From Chloroflexi bacterium HGW-Chloroflexi-3 (GTDB taxonomy: Bacteria > Chloroflexota > Anaerolineae > Anaerolineales > Anaerolineaceae), in the NCBI GenBank assembly GCA_002842045.1, contig PHBX01000027.1, positions 45,496-87,501 of the forward strand: a stretch of 42,006 bases of DNA. Reading direction: 5' to 3'. Made by a program: the position numbers and the translations under genes. This document shows, piece after piece, positions 17,090-25,272 of this stretch. Within the stretch, counting starts at the first letter, position 1. Every line of letters begins with the position of its first letter. The notes below the pieces were generated by a model. It saw only the letters and a list, made by a program, of their open reading frames with translations. It was not told where the DNA came from and made no database searches.

Positions 17090-18013
17090 CTAAGCGAATT
17101 TATATTGGAGATTTAATTTTTTGCATTCATACATGGCTTGGTCAGCCGCTTTTATAAGAGCCTCTGGGGTTTGCCCATTTTGTGGGAACACGCAGATCCC
17201 AATTGCTGCTGTGACAGTATGATCTTGTGGATCAGTCTCATCGCGAATCTTTTTTGACAGTTTTTTTGCCACGAGGGCGGAATCCTCGATCTTCTTAATT
17301 CCATCTAAAAGCACCACGAATTCATCACCGCCGTATCGCACAACTGTATCTGTAGTGCGCAAATTTTCTGTTAAGATGCTAGCGAGATTGATGAGATACT
17401 GGTCGCCTACATCATGCCCGGCTATGTCATTAATCTCTTTAAAACTGTTCAGATCAATAAAGAGCAGAGCGAATAATTCATTGTCCCTTTTAGCACGAAA
17501 AATGGCTTGTTCGATACGGTCATTCAGGAGATAACGATTGGCTAAAGAAGTAAGCGGGTCATGGGTTGCCAGCCATTTATACTCCATCTCGGAATCTTTT
17601 AATTCGTTAATATCGCGTGTGATGCCTAGTAAACCAATGATCTCGCCGCGATCATCGCGTAAGGGAAATTTGGTGGTGGAAGTCCAGTTTGACTCCCCTT
17701 CAGAATTGATATATCGTTCAATCAATCCAATGATTGGCTGACCTGTTTCCATTACTTGTAGATCATTCTGCATGGTTCTTTCACCAAATTCTTTGCCAAA
17801 TAATTCTTTATCCGTCTTACCATAAACCTCGCTTGGATCCGAAACGTTCAAACTTAACGCCATTTTTCGATTGATAAGCCATAAACGACACTCGCGGTCC
17901 TTTACATAAATGCTATCCGCGGTGTTTTCCATCAAAGTAGTAAATATCCAGGAATCCTCTAATTGCATTTCTTGAATAACTTTGTTCACTTTTTCTACGT
18001 TGATAAACAACAA
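17090..18013 (-). CDS. PAS-GGDEF diguanylate cyclase
   Basis: A 307-residue cytoplasmic protein. Residues about 25-140 form a PAS domain (DSIYVKDRECRLWLINRK, ending in GLLGITRDINELKDSE), and 150-305 a GGDEF domain. The domain starts HDPLTSLANR, has the IDLNSFKEIND metal block, a canonical RYGGDEF signature and an RTTD inhibitory site five residues upstream. All features expected of an active, product-inhibited c-di-GMP synthase are present. The only start at the 5' end is a TTG at 18013 without a clear ribosome binding site; a later GTG (17989) or ATG (17968) could be used without harming the PAS domain. It stands alone. Confidence 0.92.
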   Translation of the reverse strand: MLFINVEKVNKVIQEMQLEDSWIFTTLMENTADSIYVKDRECRLWLINRKMALSLNVSDPSEVYGKTDKELFGKEFGERTMQNDLQVMETGQPIIGLIERYINSEGESNWTSTTKFPLRDDRGEIIGLLGITRDINELKDSEMEYKWLATHDPLTSLANRYLLNDRIEQAIFRAKRDNELFALLFIDLNSFKEINDIAGHDVGDQYLINLASILTENLRTTDTVVRYGGDEFVVLLDGIKKIEDSALVAKKLSKKIRDETDPQDHTVTAAIGICVFPQNGQTPEALIKAADQAMYECKKLNLQYKFA

Positions 18014-18085
18014 AAGTTAATACATAAAAGGCCTTGTTACCATTAAGAAGCAAACGAGACCTGCAAAAAAAAAAATGATAATCTT

Positions 18086-18091
18086 ATTATA
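18086..18091 (-). promoter_or_regulatory. -10 box upstream of the PAS-GGDEF gene
   Basis: TATAAT on the minus strand, about 75 bases before the TTG start. A run of 11 A on the plus strand (18065-18075) lies in the predicted leader. No good -35 box is visible. Confidence 0.4.
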
Positions 18092-18548
18092 TAATACCTT
18101 CGCCAAATAACGCAGTGAAAACAAATTGGTGATTTTGGTGGATGACATACTTCAGGTGGTCAATTTCTGAAAAAGCTGAGCCCTAGACTCGGACACGCGG
18201 ATACAGAGTCGCACACCCCCATGCCACTGGTTCCCCATCGTCGCGGATTGAAATCCGTGTCTTCCAGATTCCAAACGGGCTGAAGACCAGTTGCTGGGCA
18301 GGCCCAACCTGCTTTAGCTGGTTTGGCATTTACCAGCATGTGGATGAATCATCGCAATATGACCAGCTGCCCAATCATGATTCAGATAAACAACAACCGT
18401 TATCGAGTGATATTCGTCATCGAGACCACCGTGGATGGCCCGCTACAAGCCACGAACTACGAGCTAATCGGACCTTCACGTAATCACCTAGATCATAGTT
18501 TAGACATTTACCAGGGCGAGGCATGCCGTTGACCCGTAAGGAATGAGC
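18092..18548. other. Gene-free stretch between PAS-GGDEF and rhodanese genes
   Basis: About 450 bases without a supportable gene. Base composition is more GC-rich than the neighbouring intergenic DNA. Short open frames exist on both strands (for example 18323-18532 on the plus strand) but lack ribosome binding sites and recognisable sequence. I see small partial inverted repeats but no clear insertion sequence ends. Confidence 0.5.
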
Positions 18549-19025
18549 TTACTCCATCGGATAGCCACTCTGTTGCCAGAGTTGTAAACCACCTTTGAGT
18601 GCACTGACGTTGGTAAATCCTTTTGCCATTAAAACAGTCGCCGCACGGGCGCTGGATTCTTCAGCCGGTCAGGTACAGTAGGTGATGATCCAGGCGTTTG
18701 GATCGAGCTCGTTAAAGCGTGAATCCATTTCAGTATCAGCTATGGAGAGCGCTCCGGGTATATGACCGGTGTTATACAGTTCATCTCCACGTACGTCCAC
18801 AAACACAGCAGAGCCGGCATCATATGCTGCTTTGGCATCCTGCACTGTAACACGATTCACTTCCCGATAGGGGACAAATGAAGTTGGTGAAACAATGGCT
18901 GATTGCGCCGGTTGTTGCGCCTGAATAACCAGCACCACCACAGCCACCACCAACATTAACCCACCAATCAGGATTACCCAGATGGATGGATCTATTTTTT
19001 GTTTGCTCTTTTTCTGCCTTGCCAA
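18549..19025 (-). CDS. Membrane-anchored rhodanese with in-frame UGA, candidate selenoprotein
   Basis: An N-terminal basic stretch and one membrane helix (about residues 13-36) anchor a rhodanese domain (about 55-158) outside the cytoplasm. AAGGAG lies six bases before the TTG start at 19025. The domain has VFVDVRGDELYNTGHIPGA and the active-site loop TYCT, with catalytic Cys 117. The next codon is TGA (18671-18669, position 119). The same frame then continues PAEESSARAA and a normal rhodanese end (GFTNVSALKGGLQLWQQSGYP) to TAA at 18549, 158 residues in all. The second residue after the active Cys is often Cys in related proteins. A SECIS-like hairpin follows the TGA. It is either a selenocysteine codon or a simple nonsense mutation; if it stops, the product loses the last third of the domain. 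Confidence 0.8.
18635..18671 (-). promoter_or_regulatory. UGA codon and SECIS-like hairpin in the rhodanese gene
   Basis: The TGA is at 18671-18669. After 14 bases comes CAGCGCC (18654-18648), loop CGTGC (18647-18643), GGCG (18642-18639), a bulged A, and CTG (18637-18635). This is a 7-bp stem with one bulge. The loop starts 21 bases after the UGA and has G at its second position followed by U. Published bacterial SECIS models ask for a loop about 16-37 bases from the UGA with a G among its first two bases; this fits. The bulge is on the 3' side, unlike the classic E. coli fdhF element. Confidence 0.45.
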
Positions 19026-19147
19026 TGTTCGCTCCTTGACATCCTTTTTAAATAGAAGGATGAGGTATTGATTGGAAGAAAGTATATCGTAATTTACGAC
19101 AAATTCAATCTGATTAACAAGCTTCTTAATAAATTCTTAATTTAGAT

Positions 19148-19708
19148 TTATGTCTTAATAATATTGGTCTTTACTCCAGCCCAAAGCACAACACCAAATA
19201 CCAGAATCAGAAAACTACCCCCCACAAATACCCATTTTAAGGAAGTGATAACACCTGCCAGGCTGGCAAGAATATCTGTCGGTTGAGGATAGCGAAACAT
19301 CACTACCATATTGGTTATATTTTCCAGATAATCCACCAGGATAGCTGCCAGAGGTACCAGATTGAGCAGGCGCAGTTTTGACTCTTCGAGAATGGTCTTG
19401 TTTAATATCCAGCTGATCGTGTTGATCAAAAAGAAGGTATACACCAGCGGCCAAACGATATCGAAGGAAATACGGGAATCCAGATAATATAGTCTGCCTT
19501 CCTGGCCAAAATCTTCGGCAATCTGGTAAAGTTGATCACGGGTGTAGTAAAAGGTAGTGTCCAGGGATGTGACCGACCCGGTGACCTGGGCAGATCGATC
19601 CGATTCGGAGGGCAGCACCACAAGCATAAACACAACAAACAAAGCCAGTGTAATGAGAAACACCCAAAAAGATGATTTACTGTAAAAATATTGGGAAATT
19701 CGCTGCAT
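19148..19708 (-). CDS. Membrane protein of unknown function, four helices
   Basis: From the ATG at 19708 this is a 186-residue protein. A first helix (FWVFLITLALFVVFMLVVL) is followed by an extracytoplasmic loop of about 65 residues, then three more helices ending in a short Lys-containing tail. An upstream GTG at 19810 is open in the same frame but lies inside the nrfA terminator hairpin, so I prefer 19708; the ribosome binding site there (GGA) is weak. I recognise no family. It lies 120 bp upstream of the rhodanese gene on the same strand and downstream of nrfHA, but the hairpin suggests it is transcribed separately from nrfHA. Confidence 0.65.
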   Translation of the reverse strand: MQRISQYFYSKSSFWVFLITLALFVVFMLVVLPSESDRSAQVTGSVTSLDTTFYYTRDQLYQIAEDFGQEGRLYYLDSRISFDIVWPLVYTFFLINTISWILNKTILEESKLRLLNLVPLAAILVDYLENITNMVVMFRYPQPTDILASLAGVITSLKWVFVGGSFLILVFGVVLWAGVKTNIIKT

Positions 19709-19796
19709 AAGAGTTCCATTCTGGTTGAATTTTCTGCTCAGAGTCTTCTCTTGTAATTTTACCTTTGTTTTCCAAATGGATTTATAGAAATTAAGA

Positions 19797-19824
19797 ACAC
19801 CGCTTTCCACTTTCAGCGGTGTTT
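19797..19824 (-). terminator. Hairpin terminator downstream of nrfA
   Basis: A perfect 9-bp stem (AACACCGCT with AGCGGTGTT) and a 10-base loop lie 27 bases after the nrfA stop. On the minus strand it is followed by CTTAATTTCT, a modest U-rich tract, so termination strength is uncertain. Confidence 0.55.
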
Positions 19825-19850
19825 AGGAGTAAATCAGTGTTTAAGGATGA

Positions 19851-21155
19851 TTATGGTGTGCTCACCTGGATATTCAATCCCTGTCCGGTGGCTTCGATAG
19901 CTTTGAGTTGGGCCTGACGGGCTATATCGGTGGCAGAGGCCAGAATGCGCAAGGCTTCGGATGGGTTGTGGAAGCCCATACTATTTTCAGCAGCGATGAA
20001 GTCCCAGCGCAGTTGGGCTTCGCGATGTAACTGGCGAGCTTCCGCCAATAAAACCGGATCAACTCCGGTGACATCGGCTGCGGCTTTGATGGCATAGGCG
20101 GCTTCGATGATCGCATCTTCGGTAATGACCATGGTATCCCAAACCTGATTCTGGATAATGGAAACTCGTTCGGTCACATAGTTGACACTGGTGTGGCAGG
20201 TGCCACAACTGGCTTCGGGATTGAGCAATGGGCTGCGCATGTTGTGGCTGGAAAATTTGGCAGCGCCATCCTTGGTGTAAGGCATGTGGCAATCCGCACA
20301 GGCGACACCGGCTTTGTAGTGGGTGCTGTCAGCTGTGAAGAGCTCGTAATCGGGATGTTGCATCTTGATCATCGGAGCACCAGATTCGCCATGTGTCCAA
20401 TCACTGAAATCAATCTCCTGATAAAACTCGGAGATGTTTTCAATTCTCATTCCCTTTGCCCAGGGGAAAACCAGTAGCTTGCCTTCACCAGCAAAATAAT
20501 ATTCCACATGGCAATTGGCACACACCAGACTGCGCATTTCCTGACGCGTGAAGGTGCGCCAATCCTTTCCCTGCGCTTCCAGAGCCTTCTCCAGAGCTGG
20601 ATTGGTGACGACCAGACGCATGCTGGCGGAATCATGACAATTTACACAACCGATCGGCTCCGTAATTTTCTTACCCAGGGTGCTGAAAGGTGTGCTGGCA
20701 TATTGAGCAGCTCCCATTTCTTTCCAAAGCTCAACATTATTGGCACTTTTGCAGGAATAGCAAGTACCTGGAGTTGTTTCGTTTACCCGCTCAGTTTCCT
20801 CCACATCTGTGACACTGTGCATATGTCCGCGATCTTCTTTGTAATCCTTGCTGAAGGCCATGTTGGAGAATAGGACAACCAGGCGTGGGTCTACCTCTAA
20901 TTTTTGCACAGGCTCGGAACCACCAAAAGCCGTGCGGGTATTATTCTCTGCCGTCATTAAAAATGTAGAATACTGGTTGGGAAAATTAACACCCCAAACA
21001 GAAGAATCTGGTTCATTTGGAGAGACATCTGTCAACGGTGGTATGCCTCGAATGGGATCCGGTTGTGATTGGATGAACCATAACAATCCCAATACCGCAA
21101 TTACCAGAATAGCAATCGTTACACTTAATATCATAATAGGTGAAATTTTTTTCAT
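19851..21155 (-). CDS. nrfA: Ammonia-forming cytochrome c nitrite reductase
   Basis: NrfA reduces nitrite to ammonium with six electrons outside the cytoplasmic membrane. The 434-residue protein has an N-terminal membrane/signal helix and five haem sites. The diagnostic catalytic CxxCK is CYSCK at 132-136, with CVNCH 170-174, CANCH 212-216, CADCH 286-290 and CGTCH 317-321. The active-site Tyr lies in HVEYYF after the third haem. The Ca/active-site block IKMQHPDYE (263-271) with a following THY (278-280), and an Arg in EDRGHMHS before haem 1, are also typical. Its ATG overlaps the nrfH stop by four bases (ATGA). It enables respiratory ammonification or nitrite detoxification. Confidence 0.97.
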   Translation of the reverse strand: MKKISPIMILSVTIAILVIAVLGLLWFIQSQPDPIRGIPPLTDVSPNEPDSSVWGVNFPNQYSTFLMTAENNTRTAFGGSEPVQKLEVDPRLVVLFSNMAFSKDYKEDRGHMHSVTDVEETERVNETTPGTCYSCKSANNVELWKEMGAAQYASTPFSTLGKKITEPIGCVNCHDSASMRLVVTNPALEKALEAQGKDWRTFTRQEMRSLVCANCHVEYYFAGEGKLLVFPWAKGMRIENISEFYQEIDFSDWTHGESGAPMIKMQHPDYELFTADSTHYKAGVACADCHMPYTKDGAAKFSSHNMRSPLLNPEASCGTCHTSVNYVTERVSIIQNQVWDTMVITEDAIIEAAYAIKAAADVTGVDPVLLAEARQLHREAQLRWDFIAAENSMGFHNPSEALRILASATDIARQAQLKAIEATGQGLNIQVSTP

Positions 21156-21628
21156 CGGTCTGTCTCCTGATCTCGATACGGTAAGATAGAAATTCCACGT
21201 TCACCGTGGGCGATGGTTCTATGACAATCAAAGCAATAGCGTCCTTCATCCATTGCACCAAAGGCAATGTCTTCCACAGCTGTTTCATGGCAGCCAATAC
21301 AATTCTCATGGATAATATCTTTGGATAGCGGAATGGCACGCAGGATGATGGGGTGCTCCTTGAACAAGAAGCCAGTCACATGCCGGTAACCGGAATACGC
21401 CTTGAAAAGATATTTGGGCACGAATGCATGTGGAGCATGGCAATCCACACAGGTTGCCCAGGAAGAATGCGCAGCGTGATACCAGCCTTCGTAGGCTGCA
21501 TCCATCAGGTGGCAATTATTACAGGTGACCGGATTACTACCCAGGTAGGCAGTAAAATCAGATACCACCATTAAAGCACCAAATACGATGATTAGCGCTG
21601 CAATACTGATAACAATAGCGACCCTCAT
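21152..21628 (-). CDS. nrfH: NrfH tetrahaem quinol dehydrogenase subunit
   Basis: NrfH takes electrons from menaquinol and feeds NrfA. The 158-residue protein has one N-terminal membrane helix (4-22) and four CxxCH haem sites: CNNCH 36-40, CVDCH 60-64, CIGCH 110-114 and CFDCH 132-136. The length and spacing are those of the NapC/NrfH family. AAGGG precedes the ATG by about ten bases. The four-base overlap with nrfA indicates translational coupling of the complex. No nrfB/C/D or regulator gene is adjacent, so this is the two-subunit NrfHA type. Confidence 0.96.
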   Translation of the reverse strand: MRVAIVISIAALIIVFGALMVVSDFTAYLGSNPVTCNNCHLMDAAYEGWYHAAHSSWATCVDCHAPHAFVPKYLFKAYSGYRHVTGFLFKEHPIILRAIPLSKDIIHENCIGCHETAVEDIAFGAMDEGRYCFDCHRTIAHGERGISILPYRDQETDR

Positions 21629-21692
21629 AAGCTTTTACCCTTGTTTATATATGGTTATCTGTGAATTTGATAATCGGGGTTTTAATTTAATA

Positions 21693-21706
21693 CAATAATA
21701 TTATTG
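21693..21706. promoter_or_regulatory. Perfect 14-bp AT palindrome upstream of nrfH
   Basis: CAATAATATTATTG is a perfect palindrome about 65 bases before the nrfH start and 40 bases before the start of a short plus-strand frame, so it sits in the middle of a divergent promoter region. It is a candidate operator. It does not match an FNR or NarL consensus. Confidence 0.35.
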
Positions 21707-21745
21707 CATATTATCGAAAAAATTCAAACTTCAGAGAGGAGAAAC

Positions 21746-21904
21746 ATGTGGAAATTTGTCTCATCCAACAGTCTTCCCCAGCTTAATTCTTCTGAGGTTG
21801 ATTTTTGCAGAAAAAATAATCAACGCCACCATTGCACACATGACAGCAGCGGAGAGAAAGTAAAAACGAACCGAGGAGAACCCAAAAATTGTGCTGATGA
21901 GTGA
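21746..21904 (+). CDS. Truncated plus-strand gene start, 52 aa
   Basis: An ATG at 21746 follows a very good ribosome binding site (AGGAG at 21737-21741), but the frame gives only 52 polar residues and soon runs antisense through the end of the broken MFS gene. The likely reading is that a real gene began here, divergent from nrfH, and lost all but its first codons when the neighbouring sequence was rearranged. I recognise nothing in the short peptide. It may not be translated into anything functional. Confidence 0.3.
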   Translation: MWKFVSSNSLPQLNSSEVDFCRKNNQRHHCTHDSSGEKVKTNRGEPKNCADE

Positions 21905-22668
21905 AAAAAGGAATATTGAGCTCCCTGATAAGCGGCAATCGCGATCCCGCTCTCTGCTGAATCTCCCAGGTTGGTATCCTTCAGGTAAAATGCCATCTGG
22001 TTGGATATCAAATTAAAAATTACGATAGAAAATAAGTTAAATAAAACGACGGCGTACACCAGCATGGGTAATTTGGCCTGTTTAACCGTTTCATCTGAGG
22101 ACTGCGGTTCCGGTAAATAAAAAAAGACCATGATAAAAACAAACAGGCTGATCCCATAAGCTCCTAAAGCATAGCGCCAGTTGTAGAGCGCCAACCAACC
22201 AGAGATCAAAGACATCAAAATAGCGCTGGATGTTGCGACCGCTGAAGAAAACCCCATCAATTTTGCTCTTTTATCCCCAGAAAACAGATCCGCAATCAGC
22301 GAGAACGACAATGGGGTAACCATCCCCATGCCAATGCCAAGAAAAGCTCTTAGCACCATAAAAACCGTGAAGTCTTTGATGAAGGCAGAGCCAACGCCGG
22401 AAAGAAAATAGATCACCAATCCTGTAAAAAGGATGTGTCGTTTTTTAAAGCGCAATGTAAATTGCCCTGATAGTAAACTGAAGGGGATTAAAAATAAAGC
22501 TGGAAAATTCAACATCATTTGCAATTCCAGCTTACTTGCTTGCGGGAATGAGTGCTGAATACGACCTAACGCTGGGGCAACTGCGGTGACAGCCAATACA
22601 GCCAGGATAGATAACGAAAGTACAGCCAGCGAGAGAGAGCGAGAAGATTGTGAAGATGAAGAATTCAA
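21761..22668 (-). pseudogene. MFS transporter with internal deletion
   Basis: A paralogue of the intact MFS gene immediately upstream (25 bp away), with the same landmarks: APALGRIQHSFPQAS, LRFKKRHILF, LRAFLGIGMG and LPEPQSSDE. The frame from the TTG at 22668 matches the paralogue up to GIAIAAYQG. It then changes near 21920-21935 and ends at 21820. The C-terminal end is still present in another frame (SLISTIFGFSSVRFYFLSAAVMC and onward, stop at 21761), aligning with the last helix of the paralogue. About 95 codons, some three helices, are missing between these parts. The product cannot be a complete 12-helix carrier. Confidence 0.85.
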
Positions 22669-22693
22669 ATGATTACCAATTATTGTTTGTACT

Positions 22694-23869
22694 TTATGAA
22701 GAAGTTGGTTCAGAAGCGTTTTGCCGCTTGCGAACCCATAACCAGACGATAAATATTACCGCGGCGATCATTGTGAACATACCACCAGCAAAAAAATTAA
22801 CCTTTACATCCTGATAATTGAATAAAGAAGCGAATAATGTGAAAAATAGCGGTGAGATAAATTGTCCCAGATATAAACTGCTGTTGGTGATGGAAAGAGC
22901 CGGGCCGTTCAATTCATTCGGGACCAGATTGGCTGTGGCCAGAAAGATGGTCGGCATCAAGGTGCCGATTCCCATACCTGCAAAAAAGAGGGAAACCAAC
23001 ACAGCAGGAAATGTAAGCACAAAATTGAGGGCAATCAAACCGCCACCCAGGCATACGAGACCGATTAACGTGGAAAAGGATTTTAGAAATTTCCGGATTC
23101 GTCCAAACGCCAGCCCAACAATAAATGCCGCCAGATTCATGGTAGCGATGCTGACGCCACTCTGCCCAGCATCCCCGATGCCGGCATCCTGGATAAAGAG
23201 AGCGATTTGTGTTGGGATTAAATAGAAAACAATCATCAATAAGATTGTCAGAAACCCCATGCCATACACCCCGAATGGCAACTTGTCAGGTTTTGTGGAT
23301 GCGGTTTGGTTTGAGGTGGGCGGTTCTGGCAAAAAGAAATAAACCAGCATTAAGGCGATCAGGCTCACCAGGTAAGCGCCAAAAGCAAAGCGCCAGCTGA
23401 ATAGTGCCAGCCAGCCGGATAACAATGTTAAGACAATTCCACCCATGGTGGCAACTGCCGAAGACTGTCCCATGGTGTTGGAACGTTCATCCCCATGATA
23501 AAAATCTGCTATCAAGGAGAGCGAAAGAGCGGAAATCAGGCCGGTTCCTACGCCCAGTAAGGCACGCATGACCAGGATCATGGTCATGTTGTTCATGAGG
23601 CCACCACCTACACCAGCAAGCAAATAAATGATCAAACCGACAAACAAAATGTGGCGTTTGCGAAAGATCAAAGAAAACCACCCGGTTAACAGGCTGAAAG
23701 GGATAATAAACAAGGGTGTCAGGGTTAGAATCATCTGGATGGCTAATGGGCTGGCATCAGGGAAGGCTTGCTGAATTCTGCCCAGGGCCGGGGAGACTGC
23801 TGCTCCGGAGAGTATCGACAGAAAAGATAAGGAGAGAATGGTTGGTTTAAGCAGGCTGGATTTGCTCAT
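22694..23869 (-). CDS. MFS transporter
   Basis: A 391-residue major facilitator with about 12 helices and the normal length for bacterial drug or metabolite exporters. The loop 2-3 motif is present as GWFSLIFRKRHILF (about 63-76), and motif-C-like GVGTGLISALSLSLIADFYHGDERS runs from about 112. The central loop (LPEPPTSNQTASTKPDK) is charged. The substrate cannot be told. It is first in a tandem pair with a broken copy downstream. Start ATG at 23869 has no clear ribosome binding site. The region upstream holds an inverted repeat that may be its operator. Confidence 0.85.
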   Translation of the reverse strand: MSKSSLLKPTILSLSFLSILSGAAVSPALGRIQQAFPDASPLAIQMILTLTPLFIIPFSLLTGWFSLIFRKRHILFVGLIIYLLAGVGGGLMNNMTMILVMRALLGVGTGLISALSLSLIADFYHGDERSNTMGQSSAVATMGGIVLTLLSGWLALFSWRFAFGAYLVSLIALMLVYFFLPEPPTSNQTASTKPDKLPFGVYGMGFLTILLMIVFYLIPTQIALFIQDAGIGDAGQSGVSIATMNLAAFIVGLAFGRIRKFLKSFSTLIGLVCLGGGLIALNFVLTFPAVLVSLFFAGMGIGTLMPTIFLATANLVPNELNGPALSITNSSLYLGQFISPLFFTLFASLFNYQDVKVNFFAGGMFTMIAAVIFIVWLWVRKRQNASEPTSS

Positions 23870-23926
23870 GATTGTCTAGGTGTTAAGTATCACAAAACTA
23901 AGAAATTTATATCAAGTTGTATTGTA

Positions 23927-23944
23927 CACTGATTCTACTCAGTG
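23927..23944 (-). promoter_or_regulatory. Inverted repeat upstream of the MFS pair
   Basis: CACTGA-6-TCAGTG is a perfect 6+6 inverted repeat. On the minus strand it sits between a TTGCAC (23947-23942) and a TACAAT (23926-23921) box, spaced 15 bases, and also contains TAGAAT. This is the position expected for a repressor operator, about 60 bases before the MFS start. Confidence 0.35.
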
Positions 23945-24072
23945 CAACTCCTTAAATCCCGTGAAATTTCTTATGATAACATCAAGACGTTAAATCACTT
24001 TCCATCAGAAATTTATGACTTTTTTCTAAAAATCCGCAGTTTGTTTTCTATATACTTCCATTGTTAAATCTA

Positions 24073-24153
24073 TATAATAGAATTGTCGTTCGTCTTCAGT
24101 TCGTTATTGAAGAATTTCCAGGCACATCTGTGCCAATACCAAATTCGGAGGAG
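24073..24153 (+). promoter_or_regulatory. Promoter box, leader hairpin and RBS of the ABC importer
   Basis: TATAAT at 24073-24078 is a perfect -10 box; no good -35 is visible. The leader contains GGCAC-ATCT-GTGCC (24121-24134), a small stable hairpin. GGAGGAG at 24147-24153 is a strong ribosome binding site for the ATG at 24159. No Fur-box-like repeat could be identified. Confidence 0.5.
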
Positions 24154-24158
24154 AAAAA

Positions 24159-25214
24159 ATGAAAAAAGTAAGTTTTATTCTATTTCTGACTCTGTTGATT
24201 GCAACAGTTTTGACTGCTTGCCAACCAGCAGAAGTCGAACCAGCGGCAGATGTCATTACTGACACCGAGCTGAACGTGCTCTGTACACCACAGGAAGAAT
24301 GGTGCCAGGGTATGAAACAGGAATTCGAGGCAAAATATGGCATCACCGTGAACTATGTACGCATGTCATCCGGCGAATCTTTAGCCCGTATTGAAGCTGA
24401 GAAAGATAATCCCACATTTGATATCTGGTGGGGCGGCCCGATCGATAGTTTTATTGCAGCCAAAGGAAAAGGATTATTGGAAGCGTATGATTCACCCAAT
24501 TATGGCAATATCCGTGATCCAAAGTTAATGAAGGATGTTGATAATCAATGGGTGGGTGTATATGTTGGTAGCCTGGGTTTTGCTACCAATAAAAACTGGT
24601 TGGAAGCTAACCCCGGTGTAGAAGCCCCAACATCCTGGGATGATCTCTTGAAACCAGAATTTAAAGGTCAGATTTTAGTAGCCCATCCCTCAACATCTGG
24701 TACTTCCTACACAGCTTTGGCCACTGTTTTACAGATTCGTGGGGAGGAAGCTGGTTGGGAATATATCCAGAAATATGCTGGCCAGGTAGCTCAATTCACC
24801 AAGAGTGGTGCAGCCCCCGCCAAATTTGTTGGTCAGGGTGAAGCCGCTGTGGCAATCGTTTTCTCCCATGATACCGTCAATGAAATTGAAAACAATCAAA
24901 TGCCATTGGTATTAACTTTCGCTGAAGAAGGTACTGGTTATGAAATTGGTGGCCAGGCAATTATCAAAGGCGCCAAAAATTTGCAGGCAGCCAAACTATG
25001 GTTTGACTGGGCAATTTCACCAGAAGGTCAGTCTTTAGGCCCGAAATACAATGCTTACCAGGCACCAACTGTCAATGGTGTTGAACTTTCTCACCCAGAG
25101 CTTCTGGAAGTCAATTTGATTGATTATGATTTCATCTGGGCAGGCACGCATAAGACTGAATTCGTGGATAAATTCACCAATGAAATTCAGAATGCTGAAA
25201 ACCTGAAACAATAA
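24159..25214 (+). CDS. ABC importer substrate-binding lipoprotein, ferric-iron type
   Basis: A 351-residue periplasmic-binding-type lipoprotein with signal ending LTAC (Cys 21). The body matches the AfuA/FbpA class (COG1840-like): LNVLCTPQEEWCQGMKQEFEAKYGI, FDIWWGGPIDSFI, an SLGFATN block, and a C-terminal LWFDWAISPEGQ. This class binds Fe3+ or, in some members, phosphonates or other small anions. The paired Tyr ligands of FbpA are not evident, so the ligand is open. The fused permease and ATPase follow on the same strand, separated from it by a strong hairpin that probably keeps its expression higher than theirs. Confidence 0.9.
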   Translation: MKKVSFILFLTLLIATVLTACQPAEVEPAADVITDTELNVLCTPQEEWCQGMKQEFEAKYGITVNYVRMSSGESLARIEAEKDNPTFDIWWGGPIDSFIAAKGKGLLEAYDSPNYGNIRDPKLMKDVDNQWVGVYVGSLGFATNKNWLEANPGVEAPTSWDDLLKPEFKGQILVAHPSTSGTSYTALATVLQIRGEEAGWEYIQKYAGQVAQFTKSGAAPAKFVGQGEAAVAIVFSHDTVNEIENNQMPLVLTFAEEGTGYEIGGQAIIKGAKNLQAAKLWFDWAISPEGQSLGPKYNAYQAPTVNGVELSHPELLEVNLIDYDFIWAGTHKTEFVDKFTNEIQNAENLKQ

Positions 25215-25227
25215 AATATTGAATGAA

Positions 25228-25255
25228 ATACAGGGCGGCAAAAGCCGCCCTGTAT
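25228..25255 (+). terminator. Strong intercistronic hairpin without U-tract
   Basis: A perfect 12-bp stem (25228-25239 with 25244-25255) with an AAAA loop, 14 bases after the binding-protein stop and 18 before the permease start. No run of T follows. This resembles mRNA-stabilising or partial-termination hairpins found after binding-protein genes in ABC operons. Confidence 0.75.
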
Positions 25256-25272
25256 GATAAATTGGATGGATC

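Noticed and set aside
18323..18532. 69-aa plus-strand gene in the 18-kb gap
   Set aside because: No ribosome binding site, no family resemblance and no support from neighbours.
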